From assembly GCA_902595515.1 (NCBI GenBank), contig CACJQK010000001.1:186001-250000 (forward strand): DNA of 64,000 nucleotides. The letters are read 5' to 3'. Origin of the DNA: an uncultured SAR116 cluster alpha proteobacterium. GTDB lineage: Bacteria > Pseudomonadota > Alphaproteobacteria > Puniceispirillales > Marisalimonadaceae. Shown here in pieces: positions 36,324 through 44,912 of the stretch; within the stretch, counting starts at the first letter, position 1; each line of letters opens with the position of its first letter. The notes beneath the pieces are model-generated. The model searched no databases and was not told where the DNA came from. It worked only from the letters and a program-made list of their open reading frames with translations. Position numbers and translations under genes: made by a program.

Positions 36324-37120
36324 GCTATTTTTTTAACTTTAGTTATATCGTTTTGATATGGATGATCGTGACCCAATTCAGCCCAATTAATAATTTCTAA
36401 CTCTCCATTCTTGTGTTCTACAAGAGCAGTAAGTGATTCAACCCAATCCCCATCATTTGCATAAATTTTATTATCGATCATTTTCAATTCAGATTTATGT
36501 ATATGCCCGCATACAACTCCATCACATCCACGTCTGGAGGCTTCTCTAACCATAAGTGTCTCAAAAGCGTTAATGATTGAAACTGCCTTTTTAACTTTTA
36601 ATTTTAAGAACTGTGATAACGACCAATATGGTAAGTTTATAAGACGTCTTATTCTATTAAACCACTTGTTTAACCACAGAAGAAAGGTATATGCAGAGTC
36701 TCCTATGTAGGCTAACCATCTGGCATGTTGCATTACTTCATCGAAAAGATCGCCATGTATTACCCACAACTTTTCATTCTTAGCCGTTTTATGAAAAGCC
36801 TCATTTTTTATCTCAATATCACCAAACGTAATACCTAAGAAAGTCCTCGCACCTTCATCATGATTACCAGGAATAAATGTAATTTTTGTACCTTTTCTAG
36901 CTTTTCTAAGAATTTTTTGAATTACGTCGTTATGAGATTGAGGCCAATACCACCGCTTAGTTAAGCTCCATCCATCTATAATATCGCCAACTAAATATAA
37001 ATAATTACTATCATTATATCTTAGAAATTCAAGAAGATGTTCGGCCTGTGCACCAGATGAACCTAAATGAATATCAGAGATCCAAATGGCTCTATAATTT
37101 TTACTTTTATTTTTATCCAT
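36320..37120 (-). CDS. plcP: metallophosphoesterase, UDP-2,3-diacylglucosamine diphosphatase-like; candidate PlcP phospholipase C
   Basis: WISDIHLGSSGAQAEHLLEFLR, LVGDIIDGW, FIPGNHDE, VCGHIHKSELK; 4-bp overlap with the downstream GT4 gene. Confidence 0.8.
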   Translation of the reverse strand: MDKNKSKNYRAIWISDIHLGSSGAQAEHLLEFLRYNDSNYLYLVGDIIDGWSLTKRWYWPQSHNDVIQKILRKARKGTKITFIPGNHDEGARTFLGITFGDIEIKNEAFHKTAKNEKLWVIHGDLFDEVMQHARWLAYIGDSAYTFLLWLNKWFNRIRRLINLPYWSLSQFLKLKVKKAVSIINAFETLMVREASRRGCDGVVCGHIHKSELKMIDNKIYANDGDWVESLTALVEHKNGELEIINWAELGHDHPYQNDITKVKKIA

Positions 37121-37255
37121 ATATAAACAGAGTTTATTTTAATTAAGATCTCTACATATATTGGATTTATTACAAATTTATTTCTGAAAAATTTTTACAA
37201 ATTAAACTAAGCTTAACATCTCTTCTAAGCTTACATTAATTTTGTTATAATAAAG

Positions 37256-37429
37256 CCCATTTTAAATTCATTAATTTATCAACTTACAACTACAGGACAT
37301 AATAAGTTACCTGCCAATTTAGTTACTTGTGGTGTTGTTATCATAGAGTATCCTGAAAATACTTTTAAAATACCTTATTTTTCGAACGGGCAAGTAATAG
37401 ATTATTTTTTTCCTAGAATGCTTACATAA
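37256..37429 (+). pseudogene. C-terminal fragment of sixA (paralogue of the gene at 29570)
   Basis: In-frame PILNSLIYQLTTTGHNKLPANLVTCGVVIIEYPENTFKIPYFSNGQVIDYFFPRMLT* vs PILNLLMYELTTKGHNKLPTNLVTCGVVVIEYSKNNFKTPFFLNGEVVDYFFPRMYM*. Confidence 0.92.
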
Positions 37430-37466
37430 AATTAAAAACTTGATTTGTCACAAAAATTTAATAATA

Positions 37467-37484
37467 TTGTAATAAATTTGTAAC
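37467..37484 (+). promoter_or_regulatory. candidate Pho box (7-4-7 direct repeat) upstream of the TPR gene
   Basis: TTGTAAT-AAAT-TTGTAAC compared with consensus CTGTCAT-AAAA-CTGTCAC. Confidence 0.45.
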
Positions 37485-37501
37485 ATTTATGGATTCTTTC
37501 T

Positions 37502-37975
37502 TTGATTCTTAGAATTATTTTCTCAATCTTTTTATTTATTAATTTTAATTCGGTACTGTTAGCAGCATTGCCCACTAACGACACTTTCATCAAACTACCC
37601 AAAATTAATTTTGTTCAAAATGTAGAAGCAGCTAAAGAAAAGTTTCAATTAAAAGATTACCAGGGTGTCATAAATCTACTTTCTATTAACATTAAGAGTA
37701 AAGATATACCTAATAGTTACCTTGTTGAGAGCTTAATTAATAGAGCTAATACTTATTTCTTTATTAAAGATTATAAAAATGCAAAGGCTGATTATTTAAA
37801 TTGCTTGAACATTGATCTATGTCAAAGAGCAGATGTAAATCTTAATTTGGGAAAATTAGAGGTAAAGCTGGGTAATAATGAAATTGCAGCTTCCTACTTT
37901 AAAAATGCTATTTTATTATCAAAAAATAACATTAGAGTACTTTCTGAAGCACTTAGTTTCTTTAAAAACCCTTAA
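37502..37975 (+). CDS. TPR-repeat secreted/periplasmic protein
   Basis: N-terminal hydrophobic signal, tandem TPR-like helices (NRANTYFFIKDYKNAKADYLNCLNI...); TTG start. Confidence 0.65.
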   Translation: MILRIIFSIFLFINFNSVLLAALPTNDTFIKLPKINFVQNVEAAKEKFQLKDYQGVINLLSINIKSKDIPNSYLVESLINRANTYFFIKDYKNAKADYLNCLNIDLCQRADVNLNLGKLEVKLGNNEIAASYFKNAILLSKNNIRVLSEALSFFKNP

Positions 37976-38015
37976 TTCATAATTTTTAAGCAAAATTCTT
38001 AATAATTTTTAGGAA

Positions 38016-38267
38016 TTAAATAAAATATCTACTCATTATTTGCTTAGGGTTATGAGACTTACTAAATTGACAAATATTTGCAACTGTCATTGGGACTAAA
38101 TTTAATCCTAAAGCTAGTAACGGTGAAACATAAAATGTCGTGATGGTAATAGATGTAGTTGGAAGATCAATACCTATAATTCCTTCTACAATGCCAGCAA
38201 TTAAAAAGGTAAAAGCAACTATAATGGCAATTTTATTTGGGTTATTTGTGATGTCCAATGCTAGCAC
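38016..38267 (-). pseudogene. 5' fragment of TauE/SafE permease (paralogue of the gene at 33727)
   Basis: AFTFLIAGIVEGIIGIDLPTTSITITTFYVSPLLALGLNLVPMTVANICQFSKSHNP vs AFFVAGVVKGVIGIGLPTTAITIMTFFVSPLMALGLNLIPMTVANIWQLSKADNP; truncated at 83 aa. Confidence 0.9.
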
Positions 38268-38310
38268 TTTCTAATTTCTGAAAGCATTTTTAATATCATG
38301 TTCAAAATCA

Positions 38311-38460
38311 TTATCCTGATATTAATATTATAACGCCTACAAAAAATCCAAGTGTTAGGAGATACTCAGTAAAATTAAGCTTTTCCTTTAAGAAAAGAAA
38401 ACAATATAAGATTGCAAATAGAGTCCGTTCAGTAATATTGAGCTTAATATTTTTGTAATC
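38311..38460 (-). pseudogene. possible C-terminal relic of an EamA/DMT-family transporter
   Basis: Minus-strand open stretch KLNITERTLFAILYCFLFLKEKLNFTEYLLTLGFFVGVIILISG* resembles the last TM hairpin of DMT transporters. Confidence 0.45.
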
Positions 38461-38481
38461 AATAACTGTATACTTAATTTT

Positions 38482-39054
38482 ATGGTAGTTAATTTAAAAT
38501 ATGAATTACAAAAAGATGATCTAATTACATGGATACCATTAAAAGATATTTATTTTAGCGAATTTCATTATTCTCAAAACTTTGGAAAACTAGGGTTATG
38601 TGGCTGTCCTGGCACATTGTTAGATTCTAACAACCAAATTATTGGAATTGAGAATACACTAAAAATTTTTAAAAATCACCAAATTGACATTATTGTGTCT
38701 CTTTTAGAAACATCAGAATTAAAATCACTTGGATCCGAGAATTTAACAAAGGAAATTAAATTAAATAACTTCGCTTGGTTTCACTTTCCAATAACTGACT
38801 TTGATATACCTACTAAAAATTCACTTTTAAAGTTAAATTTACTTCTCTCGGATCTAGAAAATTTTTTAAAAAAAGAAAAAAATATTATTATACATTGTAA
38901 GGCGGGATTAGGTAGAACTGGTACAATCGCATCATTATTATTAGCTAAATTAGGAATATCCACAAAAGATGCCATTAAATTTATAAGAAAATATAGACCA
39001 GGATCAATTGATACAGATGAGCAAAAAAACTTTGTTTTAAATTGGAAATGTTAA
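38482..39054 (+). CDS. dual-specificity/tyrosine phosphatase-like protein
   Basis: HCKAGLGRTGTIASLLLAKLG = HCX5R(T/S) active site; IKFIRKYRPGSIDTDEQKNFV. Confidence 0.85.
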   Translation: MVVNLKYELQKDDLITWIPLKDIYFSEFHYSQNFGKLGLCGCPGTLLDSNNQIIGIENTLKIFKNHQIDIIVSLLETSELKSLGSENLTKEIKLNNFAWFHFPITDFDIPTKNSLLKLNLLLSDLENFLKKEKNIIIHCKAGLGRTGTIASLLLAKLGISTKDAIKFIRKYRPGSIDTDEQKNFVLNWKC

Positions 39055-39250
39055 CAAGATGATTCTTTAATCATCAAAAAATTATTTTTTATTTTGATCA
39101 TTCATATAACATTCAAATAAGAAATAATTTTTTTCTATAATTAAACTACTGATTTCTATAACTAAATTTTAATTTAACAATTTAGAAATAAAAATTAAAC
39201 AAAACTGAAATATTTGAAGATCAAAAAGTTAAGAATCATGGAGATTTTTT

Positions 39251-40054
39251 ATGCTTAAAATAATTAATATTTCTAAATATTTTGATCAAGTTAAAGCTGT
39301 TAATAATGTAACAATAAATGTTGAAAATTCCTCAATGATTGGAATTATTGGAAGATCAGGTGCTGGTAAATCTACATTATTAAGAACAATAAACAGACTC
39401 ACTGACGCTACCTCTGGCGAAATTCTTTTCCAAGATCAAAATATATTAGATTTGAAGAAAAAGGATAAACTCGCATGGCAAAAAAATTGTGCCATGATAT
39501 TTCAACAGTTTAATCTTGTTCCAAGATTGGATGTTCTTACAAATGTTATTTTAGGCAAATTGAATGAGATGTCTACTGTGCGTGCTAGTCTAAAACTTTT
39601 TACATCTGAAGAAAGATATGCCGCATTAAACTTATTAGACAAATTTGGCATGATACAGACTGCTCTACAAAGAGCTGAAACACTCTCCGGTGGTCAGCAA
39701 CAAAGAGTTGCAATATGTAGAGCTATGATGCAAGACCCTAAACTAATCCTTGCAGATGAACCTATAGCTTCATTAGATCCTTTAAATGCTAGACTTGTTA
39801 TGGAATCTCTTAGAAAAATTCATGATGAACAAAATATCACAGTGATTTGTAACCTACATACTCTAGATACTGCAAAGCAGTATTGTGATCGTATTATTGG
39901 TATGCAGAACGGAGAAATAGTGTTTGATGATTTACCATCAAAACTTACAAATCAAAAAGCTAGAGAAATTTATGGTGCTGAAGCTGACGAAGCTTTTGAA
40001 GGCACTATGACATCAGTTTCATTAGAGAGCGCAGATATTAAGAAGACTGCATGA
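39251..40054 (+). CDS. phnC: phosphonate ABC transporter ATP-binding protein
   Basis: GRSGAGKSTLLRTINRL, LSGGQQQRVAICRAM, followed by phnD/phnE. Confidence 0.95.
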   Translation: MLKIINISKYFDQVKAVNNVTINVENSSMIGIIGRSGAGKSTLLRTINRLTDATSGEILFQDQNILDLKKKDKLAWQKNCAMIFQQFNLVPRLDVLTNVILGKLNEMSTVRASLKLFTSEERYAALNLLDKFGMIQTALQRAETLSGGQQQRVAICRAMMQDPKLILADEPIASLDPLNARLVMESLRKIHDEQNITVICNLHTLDTAKQYCDRIIGMQNGEIVFDDLPSKLTNQKAREIYGAEADEAFEGTMTSVSLESADIKKTA

Positions 40055-40101
40055 ACTTATGAAAATTAGAAGACCAAACTTAAATAAATGGAGAAACATA
40101 A

Positions 40102-41061
40102 ATGTTAAAAAAATTATATAGTTTTTTAGCTGTAGTGACCGCTTTTTTAATGGTTTCTACAGCTAATGCAGATAAAAAATACGATGGACCAAAAATGGAC
40201 CTCAGTAAATTTCAGCCCGAGTTCAGAATTGGTTTTCTTGGAGATGAAGCATCGCAAGATATCATTGCAAGAAATGGATGTCTAAAAGATTATGTTGAAA
40301 AAGCATATAGTGTACCAGCTAAATTGTTTACATTCAAAGATTATGCTGGAACCATGGAATCAATGCTTGGTGGCAACCTTGATTACACATGGTTTGGTTC
40401 TTCTGGCTATGCTGGAATTTATCTACAAGATCCAAATGCTGTTGTACCAATTTTAACTAGAATGCAACCTACTGGCGATACTGGATATTATTCAGTAATG
40501 GTAGCTAGGAAAGATTCAGGTATTAAATCTCTGGATGATCTTAAAGGAAAAAAATTAGGTTTTGCTGATCCTAATTCTACTTCTGGATATCTAATCCCAT
40601 CTATTGAATTACCAGAATTATATAACGTTAATATTGATACTTACTTCTCAAAGACACAGTTTTCTGGCGGACACGAAAACAATGTATTAGCTGTTTTAAA
40701 TGGAGACGTTGATGCTGGTGTTACATGGGTATCTGGTGTTGGTAAATGGGAAGAAGGATACTCATCTGGTAATTTAAGAAAAATGGTTGATAAAGGTATC
40801 TTAAATATGGACGACCTAGTTCAGGTTTGGTCATCAAAGTTAATTCCTAATGGCCCGATTGTAATGCCAAAGAAATTACCACAGGAAGCTAGAGATGTTA
40901 TGGTTGGATTGAAGCAATGGATACACAAAAATGATCCAAAATGCAGTGAAGATGTTGCAAATGGCATTGTAAAAGCTTGGGTTCCAGTTGATCATAGTTT
41001 CTATGAAGTAATTGTAAAAGCTAGAAAAGCAAAATTAGAAGCCAAGAAGAAAAAAGGCTAA
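40102..41061 (+). CDS. phnD: phosphonate ABC transporter substrate-binding protein
   Basis: Signal peptide; FRIGFLGDEASQDIIARNGCLKDYVE, DYTWFGSSGYAGIYL, FADPNSTSGYLIPS. Confidence 0.94.
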   Translation: MLKKLYSFLAVVTAFLMVSTANADKKYDGPKMDLSKFQPEFRIGFLGDEASQDIIARNGCLKDYVEKAYSVPAKLFTFKDYAGTMESMLGGNLDYTWFGSSGYAGIYLQDPNAVVPILTRMQPTGDTGYYSVMVARKDSGIKSLDDLKGKKLGFADPNSTSGYLIPSIELPELYNVNIDTYFSKTQFSGGHENNVLAVLNGDVDAGVTWVSGVGKWEEGYSSGNLRKMVDKGILNMDDLVQVWSSKLIPNGPIVMPKKLPQEARDVMVGLKQWIHKNDPKCSEDVANGIVKAWVPVDHSFYEVIVKARKAKLEAKKKKG

Positions 41062-41102
41062 TTACTAATATGCAAAAGACAGTAATTAGTTGTCTTTTGC
41101 AT
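41058..41102 (+). promoter_or_regulatory. phnD-phnE intercistronic hairpin with mutually exclusive alternative pairing
   Basis: ATGCAAAAGACA/TGTCTTTTGCAT (12 bp); CTAATTACT/AGTAATTAG (9 bp) overlaps its loop. Confidence 0.6.
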
Positions 41103-41146
41103 ACTTTATTAACTCAATCAATAATAATATTATAGTTGGAAGTAAA

Positions 41147-42001
41147 ATGTATTCAGACAATATTTTAGGTTTTGAGACAATTGAGAAAAACCTAAAAGCA
41201 ATGGCTTTTAAAAGATTAATTTATTCTTTCATAAGCATTTTGGCTATTTTATTTCTTCTTTCCAGTGGACTTACAATAGCAGAAGAAAATAATGCAGGAA
41301 GCTTTCAAAGGGGATTGAGTAAATTTTTTGACTACCCTGTTGATCTTTTCAAAGAAGCATTTGAGTCTGGTTGGAGATGGTATGCATATGTATTCAAATA
41401 TCTTCCAGATTTAATATCAACAATAAACATGGCTTTTTTTTCAACACTATTCGGGGCAATTTTTGCTCTTCTCTTGAGCCTGTTTGCAAGTAAAAATTTA
41501 ATTAAAAACCAATATATAGTTACTTTCTCAAGAAGAACCATGGACATTTTGAGATCATTTCCTGAGTTGGTTATTGCTATGATATTTTTGTATCTGATGG
41601 GAAAATCAGAATTACCTGCAGTTATTGCAATAGTAATTCATACTGCTGGAGCTCTAGGAAAATTATTCTCTGAAGCTATTGAAAATGCTGATAACAAACC
41701 AATTGAAGGTTTACAATCTTGTGGAGCAAGTTGGTGGCAACGAGTTAGATTTGCAGTTATTCCTCAAGTAATACCTTTGTTTATCTCATACACCCTTCTG
41801 AGGTTAGAAATTAATGTAAGAGCGTCAACCATCCTTGGTTTTGTAGGTGCTGGAGGTATTGGAGAAGCATTGTCTGCTGTAATTCAGTTTAGATATGGAG
41901 ACGAAATTATAGCTATTATGTTTTTATTAGTTATCACTATAATTTCCTTAGATTATTTCTCCAGATTTCTTAGGGGTAGATTAATTGGAGACAATAAGTA
42001 A
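41147..42001 (+). CDS. phnE: phosphonate ABC transporter permease 1
   Basis: Permease EAA-like loop LQSCGASWWQRVRFAVIPQVIPLFISYTLLRLE; start taken at ATG 41147, since ORF start 41090 falls in a hairpin. Confidence 0.93.
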   Translation: MYSDNILGFETIEKNLKAMAFKRLIYSFISILAILFLLSSGLTIAEENNAGSFQRGLSKFFDYPVDLFKEAFESGWRWYAYVFKYLPDLISTINMAFFSTLFGAIFALLLSLFASKNLIKNQYIVTFSRRTMDILRSFPELVIAMIFLYLMGKSELPAVIAIVIHTAGALGKLFSEAIENADNKPIEGLQSCGASWWQRVRFAVIPQVIPLFISYTLLRLEINVRASTILGFVGAGGIGEALSAVIQFRYGDEIIAIMFLLVITIISLDYFSRFLRGRLIGDNK

Positions 42002-43359
42002 TGGAGCAAGTATTAAATCAAAATGTTATTGATGCAGTTGATCTAAAACATAAAAAACATATTAGAATTCTTATTATAACTGGATTTATGTTTATGGTTT
42101 ATTTAATTGGGTCAATAATACACTTTGATCTACCTAACTTAGCTAAAAAGTGGAATAAAGATCGAGCGTCTATGTTTATGTTAGATATATATGCTCACAA
42201 AGACCATATAAAAATGAATTGGAAAGATCCTCAGAAAATTGATGTAAGATTTGAGGGTGGTCATAGGCATGTTTATAAAGATGATCCCACTTGGCTTATT
42301 AGAAATAAAAATAATCAATCTACAATTGTTAACTTTGATAATGGTGGTCAGTTTGTTTTCTTTCCAAATAGAGTGGAAATGAGAAATTTTCCTAATATCA
42401 ATGAACCATTCATTTTTAAGCTTAATAAAAATGGTAAACCTTATGTTGATGGGTATGTTGGAAAGGAAAGTATGTTGCCAAGTTGGATGCGTGCAACAGA
42501 AAATAAAGTTGAAGTGAGACCTTCTTTATATGAAAGGCTTCAGGTATATGGATCAAAAGTCGAAGTTCATAGATACGAGTTAGGATGGAAATATTTTTGG
42601 TTTGATTTCGATAGCCCTCTTGTTGGAAAGGGATTTCTTGACGCTATATCACTTATGTTTAATGAAGACAGAGTAGATCCAAAAATTTCAAATTTTAATC
42701 TTGTTGTAAATGAATTTTTAGAAAATGAAATATGGCACCACAACACCGTTTTGTTTGCTATGGTTGAAACATTATTAATGGCCATTCTTGGAACATTAAT
42801 TGCCTCAATGGTTGGTCTTCCACTAGCTTTTCTTGCTGCTTACAATGTTACTCCACTTTCCTCAATAAGGTTTTTTCTGAGAAGACTCTTCGACATGCTT
42901 CGTGGAATAGATATGTTAATTTGGAGTTTAATATTCCTTAGAGCTTTCGGTCCTGGACTTTTTACCGGAATTTTTGCAATCGCATTTACAGACACAGGCA
43001 CTCTTGGTAAATTAATGTCTGAAGCTATAGAAAATACTGATAAAAAAGATAAAGAAGGTATCCAGTCAACTGGTGCAAACAAAGTTCTTCAACATAGATT
43101 TGGTATCATTCCACAAATACTACCAATTTTCATTTCACAAAGTTTATATTACCTAGAATCTAACACAAGAGCTGCCGTAATTATTGGGGCAATGGGTGCT
43201 GGAGGTATAGGCTTACATTTCCTTGGGGCATTAATGACTGGAAATGATTTTGAAAACGTTGCTTACATGGCAATTTTAGTTTTAGTTGCTGTAATGTGCA
43301 TTGATACTATGTCAGCCAAACTAAGAAGATTATTAATTGGTATAGAGATTAAGAAATAA
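42001..43359 (+). CDS. phnE2: phosphonate ABC transporter permease 2 with large N-terminal periplasmic insert
   Basis: IQSTGANKVLQHRFGIIPQILPIFISQSLYYLESNTRAAVIIGAMGAGGIG; about 200-aa region between TM1 and the permease core. Confidence 0.93.
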   Translation: MEQVLNQNVIDAVDLKHKKHIRILIITGFMFMVYLIGSIIHFDLPNLAKKWNKDRASMFMLDIYAHKDHIKMNWKDPQKIDVRFEGGHRHVYKDDPTWLIRNKNNQSTIVNFDNGGQFVFFPNRVEMRNFPNINEPFIFKLNKNGKPYVDGYVGKESMLPSWMRATENKVEVRPSLYERLQVYGSKVEVHRYELGWKYFWFDFDSPLVGKGFLDAISLMFNEDRVDPKISNFNLVVNEFLENEIWHHNTVLFAMVETLLMAILGTLIASMVGLPLAFLAAYNVTPLSSIRFFLRRLFDMLRGIDMLIWSLIFLRAFGPGLFTGIFAIAFTDTGTLGKLMSEAIENTDKKDKEGIQSTGANKVLQHRFGIIPQILPIFISQSLYYLESNTRAAVIIGAMGAGGIGLHFLGALMTGNDFENVAYMAILVLVAVMCIDTMSAKLRRLLIGIEIKK

Positions 43360-43369
43360 AGGATTTACT

Positions 43370-43834
43370 ATGAATAGATATATTTTAATAATAGTTTTTT
43401 TAATTTACCCGTTACTTGTTCAAGCTCAAAGCAAAGATACAAAAAATATAAGCAATGAGGTGTCTTCTCAGGAAGCTGGAACATTAGTTAATACAGAAGA
43501 AATTTTTCAAAAACTTATAGATAAATGTGATGATGTTAACCTTCTTATGTTAAGAGCCAGAATAAGATTAGAGTTACCTAGAATAGATAAATCTGACGCT
43601 GATACAGTCGAAAAAATGCTGTTAGAAGGTTTTGAAATGTGTGCACAAAAAAAACCTGAGGAAGCTAAAGTAAAATTAACAGAAGCATACGAAATCGCAA
43701 AAAAAGCTGCCTCGGAAAAATTTGGCCAAACTGGTACAGGTGGATTAGAAACTGTTAAAAAAGATATCGAACCTCTAAAAGATACAAACTCTTCTAATGG
43801 TACAAAAGATAAGCCATGGTGGAAATTCTGGTAA
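43370..43834 (+). CDS. conserved-looking secreted hypothetical protein in phn operon
   Basis: Signal peptide MNRYILIIVFLIYPLLVQAQS; good spacing to phnE2; helical charged protein. Confidence 0.65.
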   Translation: MNRYILIIVFLIYPLLVQAQSKDTKNISNEVSSQEAGTLVNTEEIFQKLIDKCDDVNLLMLRARIRLELPRIDKSDADTVEKMLLEGFEMCAQKKPEEAKVKLTEAYEIAKKAASEKFGQTGTGGLETVKKDIEPLKDTNSSNGTKDKPWWKFW

Positions 43835-43915
43835 TTGAAATTTAATTTTTTATTAAAATATTTGTTAAAAAAATGAAAAATTATTTCGTAATGATCTTCT
43901 AAAAAAGGGGATAGT

Positions 43916-44842
43916 ATGAAATTAAAACCATTTGACAAATCTGGAAAATTTTACAAAGGCAATTTGCATGGACATAGCGATTACTCTGACGGACTGCTTA
44001 AACCAAAAACTGTGATTGAGTTTTACAAATCATATGGCTATGATTTTACATGTCTTTCTGATCATTTATGGCATGACAAGAGATTTGCTGCAGAAAGTGT
44101 AAATGATGTTTCTGATTTTAATTTTAAAGATTTTATTACAATTCCAAGTGCTGAAATTCATGTAAAAGGGAAAAAGTACGAAAGAGCTGGCTTGTGGCAT
44201 CTTGTTGCTAACGGTTTGCCTTTAGATTTCAAAATTGCATCTGATAATGAAACAGTAGATGAACTACTTAACAGAATCATAGAGACTGGAGCATTTTTAA
44301 CAATAGCTCATCCAGAGTGGTATTCATTATCTTCTGATGAGGCCATTAAAGTAAGTAATGCTCACGCAGTTGAAATCTATAATCACGCAGCAACAATTAG
44401 CTCAAATAGAGGTAGTGGAATAGCTACAGCTGACTTCCTACTAAACAATAATAAAAAAATTTTACTAACTGCATCTGACGATTCGCATTTTCATAAAGAA
44501 GATGCTTTAGGAGGTTGGGTATTCGTAAAATGCAAAAACCTGTCTATACAAAATATTTTATATTCTCTTAAAAATGGCAATTATTACTCTTCTACAGGGA
44601 TAGCAATACATAATATAGAACTTGATGATAATGAACTTTTAATACAATGTAGTCCAGCTTCACACATAATTATTTCAGGCTCCTCTAATACCTGCCTTTC
44701 CAAAAATGGTTACAACATTACAAGTGCCAAATTTGATTTAAATAAGCTTGATACAAGTTTTTTTAGAGTAACAGTATTAAACGAGTATGGTAAATATGCT
44801 TGGTCTAATCCTTACTGGTTAGATGAAATTTTTTATAGATAG
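43916..44842 (+). CDS. PHP-domain phosphoesterase
   Basis: YKGNLHGHSDYSDGLLKPKTVIEFYKSYGYDFTCLSDHLW; LTIAHPEWYSL; LTASDDSHFH. Confidence 0.85.
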   Translation: MKLKPFDKSGKFYKGNLHGHSDYSDGLLKPKTVIEFYKSYGYDFTCLSDHLWHDKRFAAESVNDVSDFNFKDFITIPSAEIHVKGKKYERAGLWHLVANGLPLDFKIASDNETVDELLNRIIETGAFLTIAHPEWYSLSSDEAIKVSNAHAVEIYNHAATISSNRGSGIATADFLLNNNKKILLTASDDSHFHKEDALGGWVFVKCKNLSIQNILYSLKNGNYYSSTGIAIHNIELDDNELLIQCSPASHIIISGSSNTCLSKNGYNITSAKFDLNKLDTSFFRVTVLNEYGKYAWSNPYWLDEIFYR

Positions 44843-44912
44843 GAGTAACGATTGAAGATACTAGAGTTAACATATCTCAATGTTTTTATTTTTTTAGCAC
44901 CTAGTTATTAAC

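Noticed and set aside
37169-37186. Possible Pho box upstream of plcP (CAGAAAT-AAAT-TTGTAAT on the minus strand)
   Set aside because: Spacing fits, but the first repeat matches consensus at only about 4 of 7 positions, so it is too weak to call without a matrix.
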